This document shows, piece after piece, positions 34,253 through 44,619 of a stretch of 64,000 nucleotides of DNA; the first letter of the stretch is position 1; each line of letters begins with the position of its first letter. Position numbers and translations under genes: made by a program. The notes beneath the pieces were generated by a model, which saw only the letters and a program-made list of their open reading frames with translations, ran no database searches and was not told where the DNA came from. This DNA is from JACQFV01 sp964593585 (GTDB lineage: Bacteria > Zixibacteria > MSB-5A5 > WJJR01), in the NCBI GenBank assembly GCA_964593585.1, contig CAZQIZ010000013.1, forward strand, positions 9,442-73,441, written 5' to 3'.

Positions 34253-37200
34253 ATGTATCGAAACAACACTAATGCGCGGTCGTCCCGCTCGGGCAGTGGG
34301 GCGAACTCACCTCAGGAAGGGGGAGCGCGGATGAAACCGTGGAGATGGAGTCTCTGGGCGGCGCTGATCGCCCTGACGCTCGTCGGTTTGTCGGCGACGT
34401 CGGCTCTGGCTGGACGGGACGCGGACATCAAGTCGGGAGCGATCCAAGCGAGCCCCGAGGATTTGATGTTCTCCAACGTCGTGTTCTCGCAGCCGACAGC
34501 CTACATCTACGACGAGGAATTCCCTGTTGATTCGTGCGCTGACTTGGCGTGGCGGACGAACAACACAACGGCGTACAAGTGGAAACAGCGCTGGTACAAT
34601 TACGCCGGACCGAACAGCACCAACGTGCCGATTATGAGCTTCCGGTATGATGAGCAAGGCGGGAATCCTGACACGTGGACCCGGCTGTACATTCACTCGC
34701 TTTGCGAGCGGACGAACACGATCAGCCAGATCCGCCTGTATCGGGAGGTTGGTCAGACGACTGACACCACCGCCCGTTTCGACAACGGCGTTGATGTCCT
34801 GGTTGGCGTGGCTAATGTCGGCACCCCATTCCAGACCAACGATTCGGTGTTGATGGTCTTGACGAACCCTGAAGTGATCCCGGGCGATTCGTCTCGCTAC
34901 TACCATCTCGTCGTCGACATGAATCCGGCCGGCATCGGCGCCAACCCGACTTACGACATGACGGGTGTGATGGTCGAGATTCGCGCTGAGCGGATGCAGA
35001 TCGACGAGGACAACGGGCTTGGCGTGGTGTGGGGTCCCAATGACGACGTCACCATTCGTGACTTCTGCATCCCGACTTCGTCGCCGAACACCAACAACGG
35101 CTACTCGATTATCATCGATAATCAAGGGCCGGAATGCGCCGACATGTGGCTCTCGAACTACTTCATCAACAACTGCATCTATGGCGGCTGCGACCCGGAC
35201 GACGTGATCAACCTGGGCGACTCGCTGTTGATCCGCTTGGATTTGGACGTCACCAACGTGCCCAACGACACCTGCAAGACGGGGTGGCCGAAGGTTTATG
35301 TCCGGGAATTCACTAACAACGCCTCATCGCAGACGATGGGGCGGTTCAAGGGGTATTTTGGCTACGACAACTTCGCGTATGTGGCGGAGTTTGACAGCAC
35401 CAATTATGATCTGATGAACGTCGGTCCGACGGTGAACCTTCCGGTCGATATACCGGGTGGCACGCACTGGATCATTGCCGAGCTGCAGGACGCCTTCGGC
35501 AACGCCAGCCGCTGCTCGACTTTGGTGGCTGAGCCGATCGACACCAAGAAGCCCGCCGTGGCGGGCCGTCCGGCGTCGTGGACCCTGCATTGGGACGCCA
35601 ATGGCAACGGCATCGTGAATCCGGGCGACACGGTTCGCTTCTTCATTGACATGGCGAACGAGCCGTTCGGCGAAGTGTGCGCCGTATTCACGACGATCTA
35701 CGACTTCTATGCGGGTCCGGTCGGCATCACGCTGACCGACGATGCCGGCGACCGCCGCTTCGAGGCCAAGCATGAGGTTCTGCCGGGCGTGCTCGACGGC
35801 GCGGCGGAGAGTGCCTGGCTGCACGTGGTCGACAACGCCTGCAACGAGGATTCGCTGAGCGTGACGCTCAACGCGCCGGTGGACAACGTCGGCCCGTCGA
35901 TCCCGCCGGGCGAGTTCCTGCGTCTGTCGGACACCGACCTGAACGGCTGCCTGAAGATTGGCGAGAGCATTCGCATCCGGGTGCAGGGTGTCACAGACAC
36001 CGACCTGGTCGCGATCTACGCCAATGTGATGCAGGCCGGTCTGGGCGACCTGAATGGCGTGGCCTACTCCCAGTATCTGCTGAACAATCTGGGCGGCGGC
36101 AACTGGCAGTTGGATTGGATCCTGGGCGACCAGCCGCAGAACTCGGCGATCGACTACGGTCCGCTGGATCCGAACGCGATCGTGGCGCTCTATATTGTAG
36201 ACAACGCCCAGAACTGGGACACGGTCTACACGACGGTTCTGGACGCGGCGACGGGTGGCTACAGCATCGACACCGACTATCCTGAGCCGGTGGTCGACTT
36301 CTATTGTGAGAGCGCCGCGTTTGGCGTGATCAACCTGTATTGGAGCTGGGGCGACCAGTATCCGAACAGCAACAACGACATCGACCTGGTTCGCATCTAC
36401 TACGACAACGGCTCCGGCGGCTACCCGAACACCTTGGTCGCGGAAGTCGGCGCCACCACGAACTGGACGACGGACGGCACGGTCGTTTTGACCGACGGCG
36501 TAGTCTATAAGTGGCGTGTCGAAGTGATCGACGACTGCGGCAACGTGGAAGTCGAGCATGTGCTGCCGGTGGCCTGTGAGTCCGACGCTTCGGCGCCGAT
36601 CACCTGTGTCTACCAGCCCGAAGAGGGCCAGCAGTACAGCTGCAGCTACTGCGAGTTCCTGAACAACGGTCCGCAGATGGGCGGCTTCTTCATCTATGTG
36701 AAGGCCGACCTTCCGGGCAGCGACGACCTGACCGGCATCGACTCCGTGTTGGTGCGCCTGAAGGATCAGGGCGACGGCAATCCGGGTCCGTGGACGCCGA
36801 TGAGCTTTGACTACAGCTTCCAGGGCCCGTCGGACAACCTGATCGCGGTGTGGATCTACGCCTGCGAGCAGTTGGACGCGATGGTGGGCGACGGCGACGT
36901 CGAGGATCTCGAGATCATCGTGATCGGTTCCGACGAAGCCGGCAACGTGATGACGCGCGCCGAGGTGATTGCGGAGTGCGGCACGTGGGAGTTCACTTGG
37001 GCCAACACCTCCGGGACCTTTGACCTGCAAGTGACCGAGGTCAACGGCCAGCTGGAGATGTACCAGAACTACTGCGATCTCACCGGGTTCTCGGTCTGGG
37101 GTCCGAACAACACCGTCGAAGTCTGCTTCACCGGCGGTCTGCCTCCGTACAAGATTCGCATGGAGGTTGGCCAGGAGTGGGCGGCTCCGGATAACGAAGT

Positions 37201-40200
37201 CGTCTACGTCGAGAACGTGTATGCCGCGTGCACGACGCTGACCTTCAGCGCCGAGGGCTTCTGGAAGGGCGTGGGCGAGATCGACCTGTTTGCCTGCGAT
37301 GCCGCCGGCGCCAACGTGGGCGAAGTCGAGTACCTCTTCTGTGTGGCCGACTCGATCCCGCCGTGCGCGCTGATTTCCAACCCGGTCGACGGCAAGTGCA
37401 TCCGTCGTTCGCGCTCGATGCTGGATCCGGTGGAGATCTGCGTGGTGATCGACCCGATGCAAAACTGCCTCGACCCGGACGAAGTGGTCAAGATTGACTA
37501 CGAGTGGTCGCAGCAGTGCTGCACCGGCACGATCCTTGACACGATCCGTATTTGCGACACGACGACGCTTCCGGGCGGCGGCACGGGCGTGTGTGACACG
37601 TTCCCGACCGGCGCCACCGGCGTTGACATCGACTCGATCGTCTGCGTCGATACCGGCTTCGGCGGCTACAAGATCGTCTGCCGCGACTCGGTCGTCGAAC
37701 TGCCGTGTCAGGACTTCTATCCGTGGGACATCATCGCCGTCCAGGCGGGTCCGGGCATTCTGCAGCCGGAGGAAGGCGGTCCGAACGGCTTCCTGATGTA
37801 CGGTTGCGTGGACTGGTGGAATACCGAAGACCTGGCCTGGATCACCGAGTCGGGCACGATCATCTATCTGCGCGCCCGTCTCTACGACGATCAGGGCAAC
37901 GAATACATCACCCCGTGCGTCCAGGTCTGCGTCGACATCGACACGCCGCCGCTGTGCCTGGAGACGCCGGACTTCTGCTACAGCGACGGCAAGATGGCGC
38001 TATCGGTTCCGTACCTGGGCATCGTGGACTACCCGGGCAAGGGCCTGATGAACGATCCGTGCATGAAGACCTTCTACGCGGATCTCGACTTGGCGCAGGA
38101 CAACATCGACGACCTCGAGGACGTGTTCCTCTATTACAAGAAGTCGTCGGATCCGGACCAGTACGACTACTGGTACAACCTCGGTTCGGGCTTCCTCGGC
38201 ACCAATGCGACCGTGGGCGGCACGAATTCGACGGTCTGGCGCTGGGATATCAATCTCTGCGAGTTGGAGCTGACACCGAACGTGGACTACGACTTCCGCG
38301 TGATCGCCAAGACGGTTTGGGGCACGTGGTCGTACGACATGAACGGCGACGGCTGGTTTGACGCCAACACGTTCGACTCGTCGGCGTGCGACATGGCCAC
38401 CTTCTTTATCGATGCGTGGGCCCCGAACGCGGCGATCGATACGGTGTGGACGGAGATCAACGGTCAGCTGGTCGTGCAGCCGAACGTCTCGTGCGTGCTG
38501 TCCGACCCGCGCGGTTGGGCGTTCACGCAGTGGGGCAACACCCTGACAGTGCAGCCGAACGTGTGGCCGTGGTACGACACGGACAACAACGACACGCGCG
38601 ACGACGTCAAGCGCGTCGAGTGGACGCTGTTCACCGGCGACGCGAACTGCACGTGTGACGAGCAGGGCCGTTCGCCGTATCCGACTGGCTCGATGTTCGG
38701 CGACGTCTACAATCTCTCCGGCTACCAGTCGTGGTTGGTCCAGGTGAACGAAGGCGCCAACGTCTTCAATAACCTGGTCTTCGACCCGACCGACGCGCCG
38801 TGGTATCAGGACATGACCTCGCCGCCGAGCGGTTACGAGCAGGTGGTTCTGCTCATGACCGTCTGGGACGGTTGCGGCAACATGACGCAGGATTGCATCA
38901 CGATCTACCTGCTGGACATCGATCCGACGGACGCGATCATCGTCGAGCCGGATAACGACGAGGTGTTCTGCACCGCGCCGGGCAACTACGATGAGAACGG
39001 CATCTACATCGAAGCGCGTTCGATCCTCGAAGAGGGTTGGAACAAGGCGGTCTTCGCTTATCGTCCGCTGGGCGCGACGGAATGGGTCGAGTTCGATTCG
39101 GTCGGCGTCTCCGCCGCTCCGGATGTGTACTGGCAGTGGTTCTCGACCTACTGGAATCCGACGGCCTTCGGCCTGGCGGATGGCACGTATGAACTGACGG
39201 TCTGGGCGGTGGACAACGCGCTCAACCGTTCAACCAAGAACTACATCACGACCGTGCACCTCTCATGCGCGCTGCCGACGGTGAGGGTGGTCTACCCGAC
39301 CACGACCGACCCGGCGTTCATCGGATGCGACATCGAGCTGGAGGCGAGTGCCGAAAGCACCGATCCGCGCAACCCGATCACGGAGGTCGCGTTCTACTAC
39401 GTCCGGGTGATCGACGATATTCCGGAGGAGGAGTACTACATCGGCTCCGACTACGAGAGCATCGACGGTCGCTGGGGTTATCACTGGATCGATCCGGACT
39501 TCGAGGGTCCGCACTTCATCTTCGCCCGCGCGTGGAACAAGTCGGGCCAGATGGTGCAGTCCGACCTGGTCTGGGTCCGCGGTGACGACACCGATCCGTA
39601 CGGCATCGTGGCCCAGGTGGGCGACGACCTGTCGAACGGCGGTTACAACGATCCGACGATCGTCCAGGCCGGTTCCGTGGTTGACATCTGGGGTTATGCC
39701 CGTGACAACGACGGCGGCTGGGGCCAGGGTGAAGTCGACAACTGCGGCGTCGATTCGGTCATCTTCTACATTAAAGACGGTTACGAGAAGATGGACGGCT
39801 TCGTCATGACGCCGGACAACGTGATCGACTCCCTCTATACCGGTCAGTGGAACACGGCCAACTACACGCCGGGCACCTACCGTGTGAAGATGAAGGTCTT
39901 CGACTGCGCCTGCAACGACTCGTGGTCGGAGAGCGAGTGGTACGTCCGCGTTGTCGGTCCGGACCAGGATCCGCAGCTGGCGGTCGACGGTCCGGAAGTC
40001 TGCGGCTACGTGAGCGTGGACGAAGAGTTCACGGCGACGGTGACGGTCAACAATCCGGACTACGTCAGCTCGGTCTACCTCGCGTGGATCAGCAAGGATA
40101 AGTCGGACGTCGAAGACCAATACTGGTGGAGCAATGAGCTGTCCTACGACGGCGGCGGCTGGAGCGGTACGGTGTACACCGACGAGCTGGACGAGGGGCT

Positions 40201-43200
40201 CTATCGTCTGCGCGCCGTGGTGTACTACACCGACGGTTCGTCGACGGAGAACGGCTTCGACGACTTCACCTTCGACGAGACGAAGGGCCACCACATGTTC
40301 ATCCGTGTGGACCACTCGGCCTCGGCGATCAGCGTGACGCACGACGGTCCGACGTTCAAGGCGCATGAGGACATCTGCCTGACGACGGACGCGACCGAGG
40401 ATTGCGACATCGAAGAAGTGCTCTATGGCGTAGGCGAGGGCGACGATACGTTCGGCGCCAGCGGCCTCGGCGAGTTCTGCTTCGATCCGCTGGATTCCTC
40501 AGGTGTGACGTTGAACAACTGCAATTCCTGGACCGGCGACGTGGTCGTGACCGCGGTGGACTACTTCGGTCATGTCACGACGCAGTCCCTGACGATCTGG
40601 ATTCTGGACGTGAACGCCAATCAGGTGGCGATCACCAACCCGAGCTGGAGCGCCTACATCACGCCGAACTCGAATGCGATCGAGGCGCGTAAGCTCTCCT
40701 CGTCGGGTATCGACTCGGTGCAGTTCTTCGCGTCGACGTCGCAGACCAACGGCACCCTGCGGTACATCGGGTCGTCGGCGGCTTCGGGCGACAAGTTCTC
40801 GACGTCGTGGAACGTGGACAACGTGCCGGAAGGCCAGTACTGGCTGTTCGGCAAGGCGTTCGACAACGGCGTCGGCGTCGACGGACCGCGCTGCCCGGCC
40901 ACGGTGGCCAGGGCCTGCTCGCCGTTCGCGCTGACCGCGCCGAGCCCGAGCTACCAGCGCACGGTCAACGGGACGACGTTCACCTTCGTGGGTGAGCACA
41001 CCGACCTGTGCGTCGATCGCGCGACCATCAGCAATTACCAGACCATCGGCCTCGACTCGATCGTGTGGTACTTCCGCAGCGCGGATGTGCCGGGCGTCGA
41101 CATCGAGGACAACCTCGATCCGAACCTCGGCTGGGTGCGCATCAACGCCGACGTGTACGGATCCCTGTGCGTCGACTGGTTCACCAACTGGTGCGACGTG
41201 ATTGCCGACTACGACCTCGAGGGCGAGTACGGCTACGAAGGCAATTGCTGCCCGGATGGCCGCTACACGATCGTCGCGCGGGTCTTTGACAAGGCCGGCA
41301 ACGAGTGCCACTCGATCCCGATGAACGTGATGATCGACGTGACCGATCCGTATTCGGAGATCGTCGACATCGACGGCGACGAGACCTTCGGCACCTGCCA
41401 CGAAGTCGTCCTGCCGGAAGACGACGTGGTGAAGCTGACGGCCAACGCCATTGACGATCATTCGTGCGTCGACATGGAGCCGTACAAGGCGTGGAACTCC
41501 GGCGCCAAGTACCTCCAGTTCTTCGTCGGCCGCGATTGCGCGGGCGGCGGCGGCGGTTGCGTGGACATCGTGTTCGTGCAAGACGGTTCGGGCTCGATGG
41601 CCGATGAGCAGCAGGCGATCGCCACCAACGCGCAGTTGTTCACCAGCGCGCTTGGCAATGTGGACTTCCGCCTGGGCGTCCTCGGTTACGACGGCAACTA
41701 TGAAGTGATCAATCTCGACGGTTCGCGCACCGCGGCCGCGCCGGGCAATGGCGTGTTCACGACCGACATCGGCGCCTTCCAGACCATGATCACCGCGGTT
41801 GGCGACCAGATGGGCGGCACGGAGAACGGCCTGACCGCGCTCAACACGGCGCTGACCACCTACCCGTGGCGCTCCAACTGCACCAAGGTCATGATCCTGG
41901 TGACCGACGAAGATGCGGACGACTTCGCCGATTATGCGTCGTTGTTCCCGCCGATCGTCAACTCGGGCGCTGCGGTGTTCGGCGTGATCAGCTTCGCGGA
42001 CAGCGCCGGCTACTCGAACCTCGGCAGCGCCACCGGCGGCCAGCTGTTTGACATCACCGCCAACTGGGGCGCCAACCTCGCCGCAGTCGCCTCGGGCATC
42101 AGCGCCCTGGCCGGCGGCGCGGGCAACGACGTGGGCATCGTCTGGGGTCAGACGGTCACCCTCAACGATGGCCAGGACAACGCCTTCGCGCTGTGGAATC
42201 CGACCGGTCTTGAACCGGGCAGCTACTGCGCGTGGACCGTGGTCGTTGACAACGTCGGCAACTCGTACGTCTCGGGTTCGCGTGAAATCTGCATCGTCGA
42301 CCAGACCCCGCCGGTGGCCCACATCACGGGCTTCGGCAAGTCGACCGACGAGCACATGGTCAACAAGTACACCATCTACGGTGCGACGTGGGACACCGAC
42401 GTCGAGTACGTCCAGTTCCAGTATCGTCCGACGGGTTCGACGAACGCGACGGATTGGACCGGAATCGGCATCTCGGCGATGGTCAACGGCGACAGCACCT
42501 GCTGGATGACCACGTGGAACCCCTGCGTGCTTTCCGGCTCGTTCGACCTGCGTGTCGTCCCGACCGACAAGAACGGCAATCAGGACTTCGCCGTTCAGCC
42601 GATCGCGACGGTCACGATCAACAACTGCAACATCACGCCGTCCGGCGCTTCGACCTCGGCCGCGACGATCTGGTTCGAGGATCGCACCTTTGAGGATCTG
42701 GGCCTGGTCCACGTCGATCAGGACAACACCTCCGACGACTATCACAACATGATGATGGCCGTCTGGGCGGACCTGAAGGGCAGCCTCGATGTCGAGAAGA
42801 TCGAGCTGTGGCCTCCGGATCCCGACATGCCGTCGTGGAAGTCGGGCTCGTTCGATGGCTCCGGCGCGATCAAGATGGGCGGCGAGGGCTGGTTCTGGCA
42901 GTCGTACACCGACGCGTCGAACCGCACGCACCTGAAGAAGGAAGTCATGACGGTGTGGCGCGTGAAGGCGGCGATCGGCGCCTGCAACAGCACGCATCCG
43001 ACGCTCGGCGCGAAGGTGTGTATCGAGCCCGGCGCGCTGTCCGCGGACAACGGCATCGTGGTCTTCCCGGCGCGTGTACCGACGCTGAACCTGTCGCAGC
43101 AGCACTACCAGGCGTGGCCGGCCTACGAAGGCACCCGGTTCCCGCTGGTCACGGCGATCCGCCTGACCGATCCGGTCTGGGGCTTCAACGAAGGCAAGTA

Positions 43201-44521
43201 CGCGCAGATCACGCTGCGCTATGTGGAGCCGGAAGCGTATGACCCGGCCGACCTCGGCGTGGCGTGGTGGGATGAGGATCAGTGGAACACCAATTCGGGT
43301 CTGATCGCCGCCGGTGAGATTGGCGACGGTTCGGCGACGTTCCACAGCGACAACCTCTACGGTCTGTACTCGGTGGTCTCGGCGGGTCGCAACTGCAATT
43401 CGGGTGCGATCACGGTCGAGAACGCCGGCGCCGAGTTCCATGTCGGCAACGTGCTCGGGCCGCGTCCGACGATCTACACGCGGGTGCGCTCGAACATCGA
43501 GTTCAACAACCAGAACCGTGACATCAACGAAGACGAGATCACGGTTGTCCTGGATGGCAACATCACCCTGTACGCCAACGGTGACAATCCGGACAACGGC
43601 TGGTACGACAACGAATGGGACGAGGTCACCGGCATCCTGACGACGTACTGGGAGTCCGATGCGCCGGCCCTGGCGCCTGGTCCGCACACTCTGATGGTGC
43701 AGGCCTTCAACAAGTCAGGGTACTGCAAGTCGAACACCTACGCGTTCACGGTCGACGCCGCCAAGCCGGATGTTGAGATCACCGGCATGGAGGTCTGTCC
43801 GAACCCGACGTTCCACATCAAGATCACCGATGCGGGCGCCGGCGTGAACTGGGAGAAGGTGTTCGTCGACGTGTACGACATCACGGGTTCCGAGTTCTCC
43901 GATGTGCCGAAGGCGGCGTGGATCCACACCGAGACCTTCGACGCGTTCAACGACGAGAACTTCAATCCGGCGACCGGCGAGTTCAGCTTCCAGCTGGTCG
44001 ATCACATCGCCCAGGGTCGCCGCCTGCGGGTCATTGTCTACGCGGGTCCGGACTACCGTTGGGAGAAGTTCAACGAGTACTGCAACTGCATCGTCTACGA
44101 GTACGACTGGGAGTTCGGCGGTGTCGCCGACATGGTCGAGAACTACACGCAGGTGGTGCAGGAAGACTACACGGTCGCGGGCGGTTGCGGCGGCGCGGGC
44201 GACGGCATCATCACCATCGAACATGGTGAGGGTTCGAGCAGCCCGTTCGATCCGTGGGCCGGCGGTGCAGTCACCTTCCTCCTGAATGGGTTTGATGGTG
44301 GCGGCGTCGTGACTGCGGAGATCTATGACCTGGCCGGTGAGAAGGTCGCGACGATCTTCAATGGTCAGGTGATGTCGACGGTCGGCTCAGCGACGTGGCA
44401 CGGCACGAACGAGGACGGCGAATACGTGGCCGAAGGTGTGTACCTCGCGTACTTCAAGGCGACCGGAGCGGCCGAACAGGTCCTGAAGGTCGTGGTGAAG
44501 CGCGGAGTCGCCAGCAACTAG
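34253..44521 (+). CDS. Giant secreted protein with Ig-like modules, vWA domain and sorting tail
   Basis: About 3,422 residues. The ATG at 34253 follows GAGGAAAGGAC; an in-frame ATG at 34331 after GGGGGAG would start exactly at the signal peptide KPWRWSLWAALIALTLVGL and is equally possible. The body is acidic, cysteine-containing and built of many Ig-like units that end in phrases such as VWAVDNALNR, ARVFDKAGNE, VVDNVGNS and QAFNKSGY. Near residue 2440 a von Willebrand A domain appears, with MIDAS motif DGSGS (D2444) and VTDEDADD. The final 90 residues (EIYDLAGEKVATIF to EGVYLAYFKATG) are a FlgD-Ig/T9SS-type module. It is predicted to be a surface adhesin or matrix protein. A PorV-like gene follows. 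Confidence 0.88.
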   Translation: MYRNNTNARSSRSGSGANSPQEGGARMKPWRWSLWAALIALTLVGLSATSALAGRDADIKSGAIQASPEDLMFSNVVFSQPTAYIYDEEFPVDSCADLAWRTNNTTAYKWKQRWYNYAGPNSTNVPIMSFRYDEQGGNPDTWTRLYIHSLCERTNTISQIRLYREVGQTTDTTARFDNGVDVLVGVANVGTPFQTNDSVLMVLTNPEVIPGDSSRYYHLVVDMNPAGIGANPTYDMTGVMVEIRAERMQIDEDNGLGVVWGPNDDVTIRDFCIPTSSPNTNNGYSIIIDNQGPECADMWLSNYFINNCIYGGCDPDDVINLGDSLLIRLDLDVTNVPNDTCKTGWPKVYVREFTNNASSQTMGRFKGYFGYDNFAYVAEFDSTNYDLMNVGPTVNLPVDIPGGTHWIIAELQDAFGNASRCSTLVAEPIDTKKPAVAGRPASWTLHWDANGNGIVNPGDTVRFFIDMANEPFGEVCAVFTTIYDFYAGPVGITLTDDAGDRRFEAKHEVLPGVLDGAAESAWLHVVDNACNEDSLSVTLNAPVDNVGPSIPPGEFLRLSDTDLNGCLKIGESIRIRVQGVTDTDLVAIYANVMQAGLGDLNGVAYSQYLLNNLGGGNWQLDWILGDQPQNSAIDYGPLDPNAIVALYIVDNAQNWDTVYTTVLDAATGGYSIDTDYPEPVVDFYCESAAFGVINLYWSWGDQYPNSNNDIDLVRIYYDNGSGGYPNTLVAEVGATTNWTTDGTVVLTDGVVYKWRVEVIDDCGNVEVEHVLPVACESDASAPITCVYQPEEGQQYSCSYCEFLNNGPQMGGFFIYVKADLPGSDDLTGIDSVLVRLKDQGDGNPGPWTPMSFDYSFQGPSDNLIAVWIYACEQLDAMVGDGDVEDLEIIVIGSDEAGNVMTRAEVIAECGTWEFTWANTSGTFDLQVTEVNGQLEMYQNYCDLTGFSVWGPNNTVEVCFTGGLPPYKIRMEVGQEWAAPDNEVVYVENVYAACTTLTFSAEGFWKGVGEIDLFACDAAGANVGEVEYLFCVADSIPPCALISNPVDGKCIRRSRSMLDPVEICVVIDPMQNCLDPDEVVKIDYEWSQQCCTGTILDTIRICDTTTLPGGGTGVCDTFPTGATGVDIDSIVCVDTGFGGYKIVCRDSVVELPCQDFYPWDIIAVQAGPGILQPEEGGPNGFLMYGCVDWWNTEDLAWITESGTIIYLRARLYDDQGNEYITPCVQVCVDIDTPPLCLETPDFCYSDGKMALSVPYLGIVDYPGKGLMNDPCMKTFYADLDLAQDNIDDLEDVFLYYKKSSDPDQYDYWYNLGSGFLGTNATVGGTNSTVWRWDINLCELELTPNVDYDFRVIAKTVWGTWSYDMNGDGWFDANTFDSSACDMATFFIDAWAPNAAIDTVWTEINGQLVVQPNVSCVLSDPRGWAFTQWGNTLTVQPNVWPWYDTDNNDTRDDVKRVEWTLFTGDANCTCDEQGRSPYPTGSMFGDVYNLSGYQSWLVQVNEGANVFNNLVFDPTDAPWYQDMTSPPSGYEQVVLLMTVWDGCGNMTQDCITIYLLDIDPTDAIIVEPDNDEVFCTAPGNYDENGIYIEARSILEEGWNKAVFAYRPLGATEWVEFDSVGVSAAPDVYWQWFSTYWNPTAFGLADGTYELTVWAVDNALNRSTKNYITTVHLSCALPTVRVVYPTTTDPAFIGCDIELEASAESTDPRNPITEVAFYYVRVIDDIPEEEYYIGSDYESIDGRWGYHWIDPDFEGPHFIFARAWNKSGQMVQSDLVWVRGDDTDPYGIVAQVGDDLSNGGYNDPTIVQAGSVVDIWGYARDNDGGWGQGEVDNCGVDSVIFYIKDGYEKMDGFVMTPDNVIDSLYTGQWNTANYTPGTYRVKMKVFDCACNDSWSESEWYVRVVGPDQDPQLAVDGPEVCGYVSVDEEFTATVTVNNPDYVSSVYLAWISKDKSDVEDQYWWSNELSYDGGGWSGTVYTDELDEGLYRLRAVVYYTDGSSTENGFDDFTFDETKGHHMFIRVDHSASAISVTHDGPTFKAHEDICLTTDATEDCDIEEVLYGVGEGDDTFGASGLGEFCFDPLDSSGVTLNNCNSWTGDVVVTAVDYFGHVTTQSLTIWILDVNANQVAITNPSWSAYITPNSNAIEARKLSSSGIDSVQFFASTSQTNGTLRYIGSSAASGDKFSTSWNVDNVPEGQYWLFGKAFDNGVGVDGPRCPATVARACSPFALTAPSPSYQRTVNGTTFTFVGEHTDLCVDRATISNYQTIGLDSIVWYFRSADVPGVDIEDNLDPNLGWVRINADVYGSLCVDWFTNWCDVIADYDLEGEYGYEGNCCPDGRYTIVARVFDKAGNECHSIPMNVMIDVTDPYSEIVDIDGDETFGTCHEVVLPEDDVVKLTANAIDDHSCVDMEPYKAWNSGAKYLQFFVGRDCAGGGGGCVDIVFVQDGSGSMADEQQAIATNAQLFTSALGNVDFRLGVLGYDGNYEVINLDGSRTAAAPGNGVFTTDIGAFQTMITAVGDQMGGTENGLTALNTALTTYPWRSNCTKVMILVTDEDADDFADYASLFPPIVNSGAAVFGVISFADSAGYSNLGSATGGQLFDITANWGANLAAVASGISALAGGAGNDVGIVWGQTVTLNDGQDNAFALWNPTGLEPGSYCAWTVVVDNVGNSYVSGSREICIVDQTPPVAHITGFGKSTDEHMVNKYTIYGATWDTDVEYVQFQYRPTGSTNATDWTGIGISAMVNGDSTCWMTTWNPCVLSGSFDLRVVPTDKNGNQDFAVQPIATVTINNCNITPSGASTSAATIWFEDRTFEDLGLVHVDQDNTSDDYHNMMMAVWADLKGSLDVEKIELWPPDPDMPSWKSGSFDGSGAIKMGGEGWFWQSYTDASNRTHLKKEVMTVWRVKAAIGACNSTHPTLGAKVCIEPGALSADNGIVVFPARVPTLNLSQQHYQAWPAYEGTRFPLVTAIRLTDPVWGFNEGKYAQITLRYVEPEAYDPADLGVAWWDEDQWNTNSGLIAAGEIGDGSATFHSDNLYGLYSVVSAGRNCNSGAITVENAGAEFHVGNVLGPRPTIYTRVRSNIEFNNQNRDINEDEITVVLDGNITLYANGDNPDNGWYDNEWDEVTGILTTYWESDAPALAPGPHTLMVQAFNKSGYCKSNTYAFTVDAAKPDVEITGMEVCPNPTFHIKITDAGAGVNWEKVFVDVYDITGSEFSDVPKAAWIHTETFDAFNDENFNPATGEFSFQLVDHIAQGRRLRVIVYAGPDYRWEKFNEYCNCIVYEYDWEFGGVADMVENYTQVVQEDYTVAGGCGGAGDGIITIEHGEGSSSPFDPWAGGAVTFLLNGFDGGGVVTAEIYDLAGEKVATIFNGQVMSTVGSATWHGTNEDGEYVAEGVYLAYFKATGAAEQVLKVVVKRGVASN

Positions 44522-44539
44522 TCACTAATCAGTAGCGGT

Positions 44540-44565
44540 TCGCCCCGCCTGCGAGGGCGGGGCGA
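44540..44565 (+). terminator. GC-rich hairpin between giant gene and PorV-like gene
   Basis: TCGCCCCGCC/GGCGGGGCGA forms 10 perfect pairs with loop TGCGAG, 18 nt after the giant gene's stop. No T-run follows, so it may reduce rather than stop read-through, or stabilise the 3' end. Confidence 0.5.
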
Positions 44566-44619
44566 GCCCTCAACCGATAACGAGGACAAAAACTTCGTAT
44601 GTCAAAGGGAGAAGGAACA

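Noticed and set aside
35324..43687. Long minus-strand open frames of about 712 and 1,062 codons opposite the giant gene
   Set aside because: They mirror its codon use, lack ribosome-binding sites and encode low-complexity R/V/D-rich sequence; the plus strand has signal peptide, vWA and sorting tail.
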